Shown here: piece by piece, positions 27,721 through 36,696 of the stretch | How the letters are laid out: each line of letters begins with the position of its first letter | How positions within the stretch are numbered: position 1 is the first letter of the stretch | NCBI RefSeq assembly: GCF_000236685.1 | Contig: NC_016633.1 | Span: 992,001 to 1,056,000, forward strand | Source of the DNA: Sphaerochaeta pleomorpha str. Grapes | GTDB lineage: Bacteria; Spirochaetota; Spirochaetia; Sphaerochaetales; Sphaerochaetaceae | Length of the DNA: 64,000 nt | Direction of reading: 5' to 3' | Translations under genes and position numbers: made by a program | The notes under the pieces: model-generated | What the model saw: only the letters and a program-made list of their open reading frames with translations | Databases searched by the model: none | What the model was told of the DNA's origin: nothing

Positions 27721-28758
27721 ATGGTCAAAGAAGCGAACAAGATTACCTACTCAAAAATAGCCGAACTGTCAGGAATTTCCATGGCTACCATTTCACGAGT
27801 AATGAACAATTCTACCAACGTGAAGGAAGAGACCCGAAGGACCGTGATGGATGCTATGCGCCAATTAGGGTACGATACCACAGACCTTGAGGCTATTGCG
27901 GCAAAATCCAATGATCTCCTCATCTTCAACATCCCTTCACTTGACAACCCGTTTTACAGCCTTATCATCAAAGGGGCAAAAGCCTCTGCAGAGCGAAATG
28001 GCTACAATATGCTCATCAATGAAGACCCCATCGATGATCGTTCCATCGATACTTTTATTGCCCTGCTAAAAAAAACCAACGCAGCAGGCATTCTTTCTAC
28101 AAATTGCATTTCCAAACAAAACCTGATGAAACTCGATGCTATCCTGCCTATCGTACAATGCTGCGAATGCGACCCTTCCCTTGATATTCCGTTTGTAACC
28201 ATCGACGATGTATCGGCAGCGCGCAATGCAGTGGAATATATACTTTCTCTGGGAAGACGGAGAATTGCGTTTATCAATGGTCCCTTGCAGTACAAATATG
28301 CGAGAGACCGCCTTAAAGGGTATCTGGAAGCCCTTGAGGATGCCCATATAGAAAGAGACCCCGATATAATCATCCAACTGCAGGAAATCAATTATGATAT
28401 GGCAGTATCGGCAGTATTTCAATTGCTGAATTCAGAAAAACGACCTGATGCCTTTTTTGCCAGCAGTGATGTCTATGCAGCGGCCGCTATCAAGGCAACG
28501 AAACGTACGGCCTTGAAGGTTCCAAGAGATATTGCAATTGTCGGGTTTGACAATATTGAGCTTTCTTCAATGTGCAGCCCTTCCATTACTACAGTCAATC
28601 AACCGAAATTCCAGTTAGGCCTGCTTAGTTGTGAAATGCTCATAAAAAGGATCTGCAAAGAGCAGATCCCTATCAGGAGCATGTATATGGATACGGAATT
28701 GATCGTACGGGAAACCACCCAGAAGCAGTCGCCTATCAGTAGGTCCCCGTTGCAATAA
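27721..28758 (+). CDS. LacI-family transcriptional regulator
   Basis: A 345-residue regulator. The N-terminal helix-turn-helix reads ITYSKIAELSGISMATISRV with hinge helix start MNNSTNVKEETRRTV, followed by a type I periplasmic-binding-protein-like effector domain (IVGFDNIELSSMCSPSITTV near the C-terminus). It is divergent from the ribose-type ABC operon and probably represses it until the sugar or a derivative binds. Its 3' end overlaps the end of the convergent oxidoreductase gene by 23 bases. Confidence 0.88.
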   Translation: MVKEANKITYSKIAELSGISMATISRVMNNSTNVKEETRRTVMDAMRQLGYDTTDLEAIAAKSNDLLIFNIPSLDNPFYSLIIKGAKASAERNGYNMLINEDPIDDRSIDTFIALLKKTNAAGILSTNCISKQNLMKLDAILPIVQCCECDPSLDIPFVTIDDVSAARNAVEYILSLGRRRIAFINGPLQYKYARDRLKGYLEALEDAHIERDPDIIIQLQEINYDMAVSAVFQLLNSEKRPDAFFASSDVYAAAAIKATKRTALKVPRDIAIVGFDNIELSSMCSPSITTVNQPKFQLGLLSCEMLIKRICKEQIPIRSMYMDTELIVRETTQKQSPISRSPLQ

Positions 28759-29827
28759 CCTCTGCCATCCTGTCGGCATCGATCGCAAGGTCCATGGCAA
28801 GGAGTGTATGGTCTTGGCAAATAGCCAGCTCGGTTCGATTCATACAATCGAGTATCATTTTGCCGAAGAACTCAAAACCAACCTTGCCTGTTGCCTCAAT
28901 CTTGTGTTCACCTTCTTTGTCGACAAAATAGACATGGTCTCCTTCACTCGATTGTGCAACATCAATGTATTTACGTATCTCAACGGTTCCCTCGGTCCCT
29001 ATGACAAAGACCCGGCCATCCCCCCAGGCTTTCAGTCCATCTGGGGTGAACCAGTCAACCCGGAAATAACAGGTTGCACCATTGTCGGCGACCAGGTTTG
29101 CATCACCGTAATCAAAAAAAAGAGGGTTTTCCGAATTGTTATAATTAGCTTTGCAACTATGGACAACCGTTGCCGATTTTGCCCCTGCGAAGGAAAGGAA
29201 TTGCTCTATCTGATGACTTCCGATATCTACCAGGATGCTTCCGTTCTGTTTTGGGTTGAAGAACCAGGAAGGCCTTGAAGGTGCATTAAGCCGATGGGGA
29301 GCCAGAATAACAACTGACAGGATTCTTCCCAAAGCCCCTGATTGTATCAGCTTTTCAGTATAGACTGCCCCTTCGACATGAATCCTTTCCCCAAAATAAA
29401 TAAAATATTTTTGCCCGGTCCTGTTGCAAGCTTGCCTGACTCGCTGGACCTCATCTTTTATAAGCATACCGGGCTTGTCGGCAAAGAAATCCTTACCGGC
29501 CTCCATAACCCTCAGACCAAGGTCGCAGCGAAGAGAGGGAAGAATGGCGCTGACAACCAGTTTAACCTCTTTGTCCTGTAGGATGGTTTCTATTGAATCT
29601 ACACCCTTTGCCTGGGGATACCGTACAAGGAAGTCAGCAACTTTGCTGTCGTTTGAGTCATAGACTGACGTCAATGTAGCGCCGGCTTCCAGCAGTCCGT
29701 TGGTCATGGCAAAGACATGCCCATGATCAAGGCCTATTACGGCAAATTTGAATGCCCCCTTTTTGACGACAATATCGACTTTACCTGTAGAAACAGGGGC
29801 ATAATTCATTCCATCCATCTTCTGCAT
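28736..29827 (-). CDS. Gfo/Idh/MocA-family oxidoreductase
   Basis: A 363-residue NAD(P)-dependent oxidoreductase. It has an N-terminal extension of about 25 residues before the Rossmann strand FKFAVIGLDHGHVFA, in which the usual GxGxxG is replaced by GLDHGH, so cofactor binding may be atypical. The catalytic lysine is kept in FADKPGML and the Asp/His pair in VDIGSHQIEQFL. It is the last gene of the lacI-tctCBA-oxidoreductase operon, 6 bases after another member of the same family. Likely substrate is a sugar acid or related compound brought in by the Tct transporter (inference). Confidence 0.83.
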   Translation of the reverse strand: MQKMDGMNYAPVSTGKVDIVVKKGAFKFAVIGLDHGHVFAMTNGLLEAGATLTSVYDSNDSKVADFLVRYPQAKGVDSIETILQDKEVKLVVSAILPSLRCDLGLRVMEAGKDFFADKPGMLIKDEVQRVRQACNRTGQKYFIYFGERIHVEGAVYTEKLIQSGALGRILSVVILAPHRLNAPSRPSWFFNPKQNGSILVDIGSHQIEQFLSFAGAKSATVVHSCKANYNNSENPLFFDYGDANLVADNGATCYFRVDWFTPDGLKAWGDGRVFVIGTEGTVEIRKYIDVAQSSEGDHVYFVDKEGEHKIEATGKVGFEFFGKMILDCMNRTELAICQDHTLLAMDLAIDADRMAEVIATGTY

Positions 29828-29833
29828 ATGCGT

Positions 29834-30985
29834 TTACTCCAAAAAAAATCGTTTACCACTTCCGGCAGAGGCATAGGAAGCATATAACACTTTCATAGTA
29901 TCATAGGCAAGCGGGAACCCAGACTCTGGCTCTTTTCCCGTATCTGCACAGATAAGGAAATCCTCCAATTCACCGACATAGCCACGCATTTCTTCCTCAC
30001 AAAGAAACACATGTTGCCACCCGGCCTTGGTCTCGACTTTCTCGGTAAAATAGACGTCTTTCAGTTTGGAATCGTCAGTATGGTAACAGATAAATGAATC
30101 GTTTGGAGCAATATTTGCCTTGTAGCATCCATTGGAAGTATAGGCCTCAACACTGTTGCGGACACCTCCGACTATCATATCACCGCTGGAGACGACAGCT
30201 TTCGTCCCATCGGTAAACGTGATGATAGTCTCAGACCAGTCCTCTACATCCACAGGGTTTGAAAGAACCGACCCTCTCTCATTAGCCGGCAAGGATTCTG
30301 TCACTACCGATGCATCGCAGAGAACCGAGCGAACACCAATGGTTTCCCCCCGTTTCTTTGCTTCCGCCTGCTTGAGATACAACAAAGCACTGAGCGGGTG
30401 ACACCCCTGCCTGATAAGGCACCCTCCCCCGTTCACCGACCAAAGGGCGGCATGCGGGGCGTGGCTTCCGCTATGGGCCTCTTCGCCCTTGAAGAGCAAA
30501 ACTTTATCGCCGGTAGCTTTCAGAATTTCCTTTATTTTAACAACTGAAGGTGCATAGATATAATTTTCCGCATAGAAAAGTTTGCTCTTCTGATGAGAAA
30601 GAAATTCCTTGAAGTCGTCCAACTCTGCACAGACCTGTGTGAACATTGCCTCTTTATTGTCGCTACCTTTCCCAAAATAACCGTTGAAAGGTTTTTCACA
30701 GACAACATGCTTGCCTTTTTCCATAGCCTGCTTAACCAGGCTAACATGGTATTTGGGAGGAACAATGACATCTACGATGTCAATCTCCGGGTCATCAAGC
30801 AATTCTTCGACAGTGTCATATACTTTGGAAAAGCCGTATCTCTGGGCAAATTCCTGAGACTGCTGTAAATCAGCAGAGCACACTGCATGCATATGTGCAT
30901 CATATCCAGGGACCCTTCTATATGCATTTACATGCAAGCCTGCAGCAAAACCGCAGCCGATAAAACCTATCTTGAACTGTTTCAT
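29834..30985 (-). CDS. Gfo/Idh/MocA-family oxidoreductase
   Basis: A 383-residue family member with Rossmann motif GFIGCGFAAGLH and catalytic lysine in VVCEKPFNGYFG. The substrate-side motif reads GGCLIRQGCHPLSALLYLK, where Arg-Gln replaces the commoner Asp two residues before Gly-Cys-His. The start overlaps the tctA stop by four bases (ATGA), so it is co-translated with the transporter. Pairing of two dehydrogenases of this family with a carboxylate transporter suggests catabolism of a sugar acid or lactone. Confidence 0.84.
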   Translation of the reverse strand: MKQFKIGFIGCGFAAGLHVNAYRRVPGYDAHMHAVCSADLQQSQEFAQRYGFSKVYDTVEELLDDPEIDIVDVIVPPKYHVSLVKQAMEKGKHVVCEKPFNGYFGKGSDNKEAMFTQVCAELDDFKEFLSHQKSKLFYAENYIYAPSVVKIKEILKATGDKVLLFKGEEAHSGSHAPHAALWSVNGGGCLIRQGCHPLSALLYLKQAEAKKRGETIGVRSVLCDASVVTESLPANERGSVLSNPVDVEDWSETIITFTDGTKAVVSSGDMIVGGVRNSVEAYTSNGCYKANIAPNDSFICYHTDDSKLKDVYFTEKVETKAGWQHVFLCEEEMRGYVGELEDFLICADTGKEPESGFPLAYDTMKVLYASYASAGSGKRFFLE

Positions 30986-32472
30986 ACTTTCGCCTTTTTG
31001 AATTTTTTCAGAAGCCCTGTCTGTCCAAGGACCATAAATACGATAATCACGAGAAAGAACACACAGATGGGACGACCGAACATAGGAGCAAACGAACCGT
31101 CAGAGAGTCTCAGGGCACGCCTGAGATTTGAATCAGCCATGGGTCCGAGAATAACACCGAGCAAGAACGGGGCGACCGGGAAGTCAAAGGATGATAAGGC
31201 CAGCCCTACGAGGCCAAACATGAACATTACCTTAATATCGAACATAGTATAGTTGATCAGGTAGGACCCGATTACACACAAGGTAAAGATGATTGGCATA
31301 AGGATTTTCTTATTTACTCCCAGGACTTTGACAGTAACCTTCGAGAGTCCCATTGCGATTATCCACATAAACAAGGATGCAGCAATAAGATATATACTTA
31401 TGTTATAGACAAATGATGGTGATTCTGTCATCAAGAGGGGCCCTGGCCTGTATCCATGCATCAAAAAAGCTGCAAGCAATACGGCAGCAGGAGCCGACCC
31501 TGGTACAGCCAGACTCAAGATGGGAATGATAGCTCCCCCTACACAAGCATTGTTACCTGCCTCGGCAGAGATGATACCTTGGTCGTTTCCTTTACCGAAA
31601 CTCTCGGGATCCTTGCTTTTTGTCTTGCTCGCCCAATAGGAAAGCCAACCGCCTACATCCTCGCCGACCCCCGGGATAATACCGACACAAACCCCGATGA
31701 CACTCGAGCGGAAAATTGCACCAAAGTTCTTCACTATGCGCTTCAAACCCTCACGGACATGAAACTTGGAAAGCTGTAAAACCTCTTCACCTTCTTGGTT
31801 TTTAAAGCCTTTCACGATTTCGGGAAAGCCGAATAATCCAATCATAACAGGGATAAGCTGGATTCCTGACATCAAATTCACGTTCCCATAGCTGAACCGT
31901 GCAAAGGTATCGACCGTATCGAGGCCAACCATTGCTACCAGTAAGCCAAGGACGCCGCTGATCCATCCCTTAAGTGCATTACCCTGAGCGGTAATCGCCC
32001 CACAGATCAAGATGCCAAAAATGGAAAGCAGGAAGAATTCCCAGCTTGCAAACTTCAGAGCAAGGCTGGTCAACAAAGGGGTAAGGGTCAGCACAAACAC
32101 AACGCTGATAAGTGTGCCGAGACAACTGGCAGAGGTTGCAAGGAAAATTGCAAGGCCACCTTCACCGCGTTTCGCCATCGGGAACCCATCCAGCGCCGTT
32201 GCAGCCGAAGCAGGGGTCCCGGGAATATTCAAAAGGATTGCAGACTGACACCCTCCGGAAATGGAACCTACATATACTCCGATCAGGGCAATCAATGCCG
32301 ACTGAGTCGGAAAGTTATAGGTCAAACCGGTCAACAAGGCAATTGCCATTGTTGCGCTCAATCCGGGGAGCATGCCCATTACGAGTCCGGAACCAACAGA
32401 GAGTACCAAAACCAACATATTCAGGGGTGTCAGGACAATCATCAGTGCCTGACCAAGGTATTGTAATGCCAT
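30982..32472 (-). CDS. tctA: Tripartite tricarboxylate transporter large permease (TctA)
   Basis: A 496-residue polytopic membrane protein with about twelve helices. The two family hallmark repeats are visible: GMLPGLSATMAIALLTGL near the N-terminus and GIIPGVGEDVGGWLSY in the middle, with NIPGTPASAATALDG between. It works with TctB and the periplasmic TctC to take up carboxylates using an ion gradient (family knowledge). It lies 13 bases after tctB. The substrate is not necessarily a tricarboxylate; family members carry many organic acids. Confidence 0.92.
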   Translation of the reverse strand: MALQYLGQALMIVLTPLNMLVLVLSVGSGLVMGMLPGLSATMAIALLTGLTYNFPTQSALIALIGVYVGSISGGCQSAILLNIPGTPASAATALDGFPMAKRGEGGLAIFLATSASCLGTLISVVFVLTLTPLLTSLALKFASWEFFLLSIFGILICGAITAQGNALKGWISGVLGLLVAMVGLDTVDTFARFSYGNVNLMSGIQLIPVMIGLFGFPEIVKGFKNQEGEEVLQLSKFHVREGLKRIVKNFGAIFRSSVIGVCVGIIPGVGEDVGGWLSYWASKTKSKDPESFGKGNDQGIISAEAGNNACVGGAIIPILSLAVPGSAPAAVLLAAFLMHGYRPGPLLMTESPSFVYNISIYLIAASLFMWIIAMGLSKVTVKVLGVNKKILMPIIFTLCVIGSYLINYTMFDIKVMFMFGLVGLALSSFDFPVAPFLLGVILGPMADSNLRRALRLSDGSFAPMFGRPICVFFLVIIVFMVLGQTGLLKKFKKAKV

Positions 32473-32485
32473 GGAAAAACCTCCT

Positions 32486-32983
32486 TTATCTGGGTAATGC
32501 CGCGTTGAACCCTACTTGGAACAACAAGACTACGGCACCGATTGAAAGAAAGGAGATCAACAAGATCTTCCAGAATTTCGTTGCCTTGAGATAGGTCATC
32601 AGGGAAGCAAGGAAAATGATCGAAGCAATCCAAAACGGCAAGATTGCCATCAATACAAATGTATAGATACCAAGAATGACTGTGCCAAAAAACATAGCCT
32701 TTATATCTTGGTTTGTTTTCGCACTTTTAAACGATGACCCTACAATTTTGAGTTGGGTCATGAAATCAGTACCCTTCAGGCTCTTTAAAAAGAGAATGCA
32801 ACTGAGGAGAACCAAAACAACTCCGAGAATAATCGGGAGAAAGGCAGGGGAAATGGAGAGTGTCTCAATATTATACGGGGGTTTTGAGGCCTTTTTATAC
32901 ATGAGAATCCCTTCCACTGTCACGTAAAACCCTATGAGGATAAGGGACAGGGAGAAAGTGAAATCTTTTTTATTGTTTTCCAT
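32486..32983 (-). CDS. tctB: Tripartite tricarboxylate transporter small permease (TctB)
   Basis: A 165-residue protein with four hydrophobic segments (first at about residues 8-28, then 44-64, 95-117 and 120-160), the usual size and layout of TctB. Its sequence is poorly conserved, and the call depends on this topology plus its position between tctC and tctA. The start is ATG 32983 with AGGA upstream; the frame is open for 24 more codons, which cover the stem-loop region and are unlikely to be translated. Confidence 0.85.
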   Translation of the reverse strand: MENNKKDFTFSLSLILIGFYVTVEGILMYKKASKPPYNIETLSISPAFLPIILGVVLVLLSCILFLKSLKGTDFMTQLKIVGSSFKSAKTNQDIKAMFFGTVILGIYTFVLMAILPFWIASIIFLASLMTYLKATKFWKILLISFLSIGAVVLLFQVGFNAALPR

Positions 32984-33029
32984 CTGAATTGTTCCTGGTT
33001 GAATTTCTGTGGGGGAAGAGGAACGATGA

Positions 33030-33063
33030 TTTCTGCTATGGGGAATTACCCCCACAGCAGAAA
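33030..33063 (-). other. Stem-loop between tctC and tctB
   Basis: TTTCTGCTATGGGG and CCCCCACAGCAGAAA pair across AATTA, starting 14 bases after the tctC stop. A second copy of the left arm (CTGTGGGGG at 33007-33015) could pair alternatively with CCCCCACAG. There is no T-run, so it is probably an RNA-stability or attenuation element favouring the binding protein. Confidence 0.6.
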
Positions 33064-33076
33064 CATACTATTTGTA

Positions 33077-34087
33077 TTAGCGCATTATTCCAAACTTGGC
33101 TGGGTCGATAGCAACAGCACCTGCATCATACATCAGGTAACAAGCTTTGCTGGCGAAAGAATCGAGGAAGGCCTGAGATTCTGCACGTCCCTTGGGGATG
33201 ACAGAGAAACTCTTGACCTTTGCAAAGTCAAGGAAGGCCTGGTCTTTGGAAGCATAGGCAAAAGCTGCGTCAAGTTTTGCAAGGATATCCTCACTAAGCC
33301 CCTTGGGAACCAAGATACCGGTCACTTCACCCATTGGTACAAATTTCTTTGCCTCAGGGTAAAAATTAAGGATAGAGGGAACTACTACACCAGGTGCGAG
33401 TTCAATATCCTCTGCAGCCAAGGTTGCAAGGCATTTCACATCACCACTGATGATAAGGTCTTTGTACTCTGCAAGCAACTGTGGGCAGAAGGCAACTTCG
33501 CCTGCAAGGGTTGCAGTAAGGGCAGGACCACCGCCGGCATACGTGATATGCTTGTAAGGAGCACCTGCAATAGCCTTAACGATTTCGGCACCAAAGTGTC
33601 CGCCAGATCCGATACCGGCAGTTCCAGCTGTGATTTTGCCTGGGTTTGCCTGAATGGCCTCGATCAAATCCTGAATAGTATTGTACGGTGAATTCTTGGG
33701 AACAATGATTGCATTCGGAGCAAAGGTTGCAATCCAAATATCCCAATCCTTATAGGTCTTGTCAGTAAAACCGTTTACAGGCATGGTTGAGAAAGCAAGC
33801 ATTCCGTTTGCGAGCAAGGTATATCCGTCAACCTTGGAGTTCAGAACATTGAGGGTTCCTGCACTACCACCGGCTCCGGGGGTATTGACGACATTGATCG
33901 TTCCACCGAGGTTTCTTGCCATTGCATTGGCCAAGGCCCTTCCGGTCAAGTCAGTCGTACCACCGGCCCCATAGGGAACCGTCAGGTTGATGGTTTTTGT
34001 CGGATAGGTTTCTTCTGTGGTGCCCTGGGCAAAACAGAGTCCGACAGCGAGCAGAAGCACAGAGCATACAGCTAGTGTCTTTTTCAT
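33077..34087 (-). CDS. tctC: Tripartite tricarboxylate transporter substrate-binding protein (TctC/Bug family)
   Basis: A 336-residue periplasmic binding protein with signal peptide KKTLAVCSVLLLAVGLCFA. Bug-family landmarks are YPTKTINLTVPYGAGGTTD at the start of the mature fold, NTPGAGGSAGTLNVLN, and TAGTAGIGSGGHFGAEIVK. The start is ATG 34087 with AGGAG upstream; nine more in-frame codons upstream are discounted. It is the first structural gene after the LacI-type regulator, 10 bases downstream of it. The bound compound is unknown. Confidence 0.9.
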   Translation of the reverse strand: MKKTLAVCSVLLLAVGLCFAQGTTEETYPTKTINLTVPYGAGGTTDLTGRALANAMARNLGGTINVVNTPGAGGSAGTLNVLNSKVDGYTLLANGMLAFSTMPVNGFTDKTYKDWDIWIATFAPNAIIVPKNSPYNTIQDLIEAIQANPGKITAGTAGIGSGGHFGAEIVKAIAGAPYKHITYAGGGPALTATLAGEVAFCPQLLAEYKDLIISGDVKCLATLAAEDIELAPGVVVPSILNFYPEAKKFVPMGEVTGILVPKGLSEDILAKLDAAFAYASKDQAFLDFAKVKSFSVIPKGRAESQAFLDSFASKACYLMYDAGAVAIDPAKFGIMR

Positions 34088-34097
34088 TACATTCTCC

Positions 34098-35114
34098 TTA
34101 TTTTCTGATATCACAAACAGAACTACCTTCTACCAAGGTACAGTCCTGAATTATGTGCTGGAAGGGAATCTCATCATCGCTCTGGATTTGGTCGAGCAAC
34201 AAATTTGCAGCTTTTCTACCAAGTTCAAGGTCATTCATATCGATATGGGTAAAATCATTCTTTCCTGCCATAACCCATTCGGGGCTACCGATGATCATCA
34301 CCGAAAGATCCTCGGGAATCGAAATATTACGTTCGGTAAGGCATTTGATACCACCGAGGGCTTGGATATTGAACCCATAGAAAACGGCAGTCATATCAGG
34401 ATGTTGCTCAAGGAGTTTTGCGGTGAGCCGGCAACCTTCTGCAGCTGAAAATTCACCTTCCTCCACGAAAACCTCGGCACCATTTGCCCTGGCCACTTCC
34501 AATACAGCTTCGCGTCTTGCCTCGAGATCCGGTATCTTGCTATCCCAACCGATATACCCAATTTTCCTATGGCCCTTTGCCATAAGGTAATGGGCTCCGA
34601 CATACCCACATCCGTAGTTATTTGTCGCAACCCAGAAAAAGTCCTTCAGACCGACAAGGGGACGGTCGACTACGACCATCTTCATCCCCACCCTTCTCAT
34701 TAGTTCAGTGTTTTGGGTACCTTCCTTGGTTGGTGTCAAAATAATGCCGTCTACCCGTTGTTGAATCAGTCGATTCAGGATTGCTCGCTCCCTTTCCGGC
34801 TTATCTAGAGTGTTGCAGATGACCAGGTCATACCCATGTTTGACAAAAACATCTTCACTGGAAATGATAATCCTGGTAAAAAACTGGTTCTCAAACTGAG
34901 GGATCAATATCCCGATGAGCTTCCGTTCCTTTCCTTTGAGTGAAGAAGCCCCATTGCATTTTACATAGTCGAGCTCTTTTGCTGCTTCAAGGACTTTTCT
35001 CTTTGTTTCTTCACTTATATAGCGCCCTTTTTTCTCATTGAGCACGTAGGATACCGTAGCGGCAGTGGTGCCAGCCAGTTCAGCTACATCTTTCAAGGTT
35101 GCATAGTTTTTCAA
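34098..35114 (-). CDS. LacI-family transcriptional regulator of the tct operon
   Basis: A 338-residue repressor-type protein. The helix-turn-helix is ATLKDVAELAGTTAATVSYV followed by LNEKKGRYISEETKRKV, and the effector domain follows (IGILIPQFENQFFTRIII, GYIGWDSKIPDLEARREAV). It is the first gene of the operon containing tctCBA and two oxidoreductases. Two matching palindromes sit between its promoter and start codon, so it almost certainly represses itself and the whole operon. Confidence 0.9.
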   Translation of the reverse strand: MKNYATLKDVAELAGTTAATVSYVLNEKKGRYISEETKRKVLEAAKELDYVKCNGASSLKGKERKLIGILIPQFENQFFTRIIISSEDVFVKHGYDLVICNTLDKPERERAILNRLIQQRVDGIILTPTKEGTQNTELMRRVGMKMVVVDRPLVGLKDFFWVATNNYGCGYVGAHYLMAKGHRKIGYIGWDSKIPDLEARREAVLEVARANGAEVFVEEGEFSAAEGCRLTAKLLEQHPDMTAVFYGFNIQALGGIKCLTERNISIPEDLSVMIIGSPEWVMAGKNDFTHIDMNDLELGRKAANLLLDQIQSDDEIPFQHIIQDCTLVEGSSVCDIRK

Positions 35115-35138
35115 GGAAGAACCTCCAGTTCAGGATAG

Positions 35139-35183
35139 GCAAACGTTTGCTTACAGGGTTAAAAAAATAGGCAAACGTTTGCC
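35139..35183. promoter_or_regulatory. Paired LacI-type operators (two GCAAACGTTTGC palindromes)
   Basis: GCAAACGTTTGC occurs at 35139-35150 and, as part of the longer perfect palindrome GGCAAACGTTTGCC, at 35170-35183. Both have the central CG typical of LacI/GalR operators. Their centres are 32 bases apart, close to three helical turns, so two repressor dimers would bind on the same face of the DNA. The upstream copy sits at the predicted transcription start. Confidence 0.88.
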
Positions 35184-35188
35184 TGTTT

Positions 35189-35217
35189 AGAATCGCATAA
35201 GAATTACACTCTGTCAA
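35189..35217 (-). promoter_or_regulatory. Promoter of the lacI-tctCBA operon
   Basis: On the minus strand TTGACA (35217-35212) is followed by a 17-base spacer and GATTCT (35194-35189), a weak -10. The predicted start falls inside the upstream operator palindrome, which would give direct steric repression. Confidence 0.6.
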
Positions 35218-35718
35218 CACATATTTATTCATTTTCGAGAGGTAGCTCCAGAGCCCATTTTGAGCAAACCAAACCGGTAGGAAAGAATTGGTACCTTGCT
35301 CGAACCCATTGGGTAAAACCAAGGTTTCTGCCTTAGCTAGACAGTACCTGATGCCCTACCTGTAGTAATGCACATGAAAATTTCCTCATCCGCGCAATAC
35401 CGTTCGGATTTTGCCCATGTCGGTAATTACAGGCATATTCCTAAATGCAGCAAAACATGATTCGAACTGAACACTACTTCCGAATCGGCGGTAAAAGCTT
35501 ACTAACGGTATTACCGTGCAGTGAAAACATTGGAGAAAGATCAGTGGATGCATCTGCAAAAACCCCAAGTAGTATCATTTAGTGGAAACTTACGCTTGCT
35601 TATGAAAATACTGTGCTTGTTTTTCAAGTTTATTTAAAAATTATTTTTAAATAAAAAAGCTAATTTTATGAAAATTTTTATTGTTTTGTAGAGCAAACCA
35701 TTTTACACTAACCGGGTA
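35218..35718. other. Gene-free divergent region between lacI and murQ
   Basis: About 500 bases without a supportable gene in any frame. The first half has ordinary base composition and contains small dyads (ACCTTG...CAAGGT around an inner ACCC/GGGT at 35292-35325, and ACGGTATTACCGT near 35509). The last 130 bases are extremely A/T-rich and hold the murQ promoter region: a 27-bp palindrome, an ATGAAAATTTTT motif at 35668 and a possible promoter TTGTTT-17-TACACT at 35681-35709. Confidence 0.5.
35629..35655. promoter_or_regulatory. 27-bp A/T palindrome upstream of murQ
   Basis: Two perfect 13-base arms (TTTATTTAAAAAT and ATTTTTAAATAAA) flank one central base, about 65-90 bases before the murQ ATG. 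It could be an operator for a MurNAc-6-P-responsive regulator such as the RpiR-type protein at 51063, or simply a bendable UP-element-like tract. Confidence 0.45.
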
Positions 35719-36636
35719 ATGCATACACAACTATTAGATACAGAAAAAAGAAACCCCTTGTCCTATCGAATCGATTCCAAGAGCACAAGGGAAATATTGA
35801 CAATAATCAACAACGAAGACCAGAAAGTCCCGTTTGCCGTAGAGACAGCCATTCCCCAGATCACAACAATCGTAGAAGACGTAGTAGCTTCTTTTAACAA
35901 TAATGGCAGATTGTTTTATATCGGGGCCGGAACCAGCGGACGGCTGGGGGTATTGGACGCCTCGGAATGCCCCCCGACCTATGGGGTATCCCCGTCAATG
36001 GTCCAGGGTATTATAGCCGGAGGGAAAGAAGCACTCACAACTTCAGTGGAATGGGCTGAAGACGATGGGCAAGCCGGAATCGAATCACTGAAAACGGTCA
36101 ACTTTTCAAAGAATGATGTTCTTATCGGCATTACCGCAAGCGGAGGAGCCGCCTTCGTAATTGAAGCATTGAAATATGCCCGGTCGATTGGAGCAAAAGT
36201 AGGAGCCATCAGCTGCAATAAGGATTCTTCTGTTTTTACAATAATTGATGAGGATCACCGGGTATTCATTCCGGTAGGGCCAGAGATTATCACAGGTTCG
36301 ACCAGGATGAAATCTGGGACAGCCCAGAAACTTGTACTCAATATGATAACCACAACGGCGATGATTCGAATCGGAAAGGTATTTAACAACCTTATGGTTG
36401 ATTTACGCCCTGTAAATGGAAAACTAATTTTGAGAGCACAAAGACTGATTCAAGAAATAACAGGCTGCGATGAACAGACCTCCGTCGAATTGTTTCGGCA
36501 GTCAAAAGGCAATACAAAACTTGCCATAACCATGGGCTTATTCAATGCGGACAAAGAAGAAGCAGAAGAAATGCTGGAAAAAGCAAAAGGGAGCATTTCG
36601 AGGGTGCTTGAGCAGAAGGATTCTCCAGTTCGATAG
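35719..36636 (+). CDS. murQ: N-acetylmuramic acid 6-phosphate etherase
   Basis: A 305-residue SIS-fold enzyme that cleaves the lactyl ether of MurNAc-6-P to give GlcNAc-6-P and D-lactate in the cytoplasm. The sequence IGAGTSGRLGVLDASECPPTYG and the block EWAEDDG are diagnostic, and the catalytic glutamates fall at E83 and E114, the same numbers as in the E. coli enzyme. The C-terminal helical domain includes LRAQRLIQEITGC. No good Shine-Dalgarno precedes ATG 35719. It leads an operon with an ABC importer, a HAD phosphatase, a dipeptide epimerase and an amidase-like hydrolase. A decayed second copy lies at about 50.8 kb. Confidence 0.95.
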   Translation: MHTQLLDTEKRNPLSYRIDSKSTREILTIINNEDQKVPFAVETAIPQITTIVEDVVASFNNNGRLFYIGAGTSGRLGVLDASECPPTYGVSPSMVQGIIAGGKEALTTSVEWAEDDGQAGIESLKTVNFSKNDVLIGITASGGAAFVIEALKYARSIGAKVGAISCNKDSSVFTIIDEDHRVFIPVGPEIITGSTRMKSGTAQKLVLNMITTTAMIRIGKVFNNLMVDLRPVNGKLILRAQRLIQEITGCDEQTSVELFRQSKGNTKLAITMGLFNADKEEAEEMLEKAKGSISRVLEQKDSPVR

Positions 36637-36696
36637 TAGTAAAACAAATTATAGTAGTACTCCTGCTTGCAGGAATAAAAAAAAAGAGGTGAACAA

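Noticed and set aside
35386-35568. 60-codon minus-strand open frame in the lacI-murQ gap
   Set aside because: No ribosome-binding site, and composition does not resemble neighbouring proteins; treated as non-coding.
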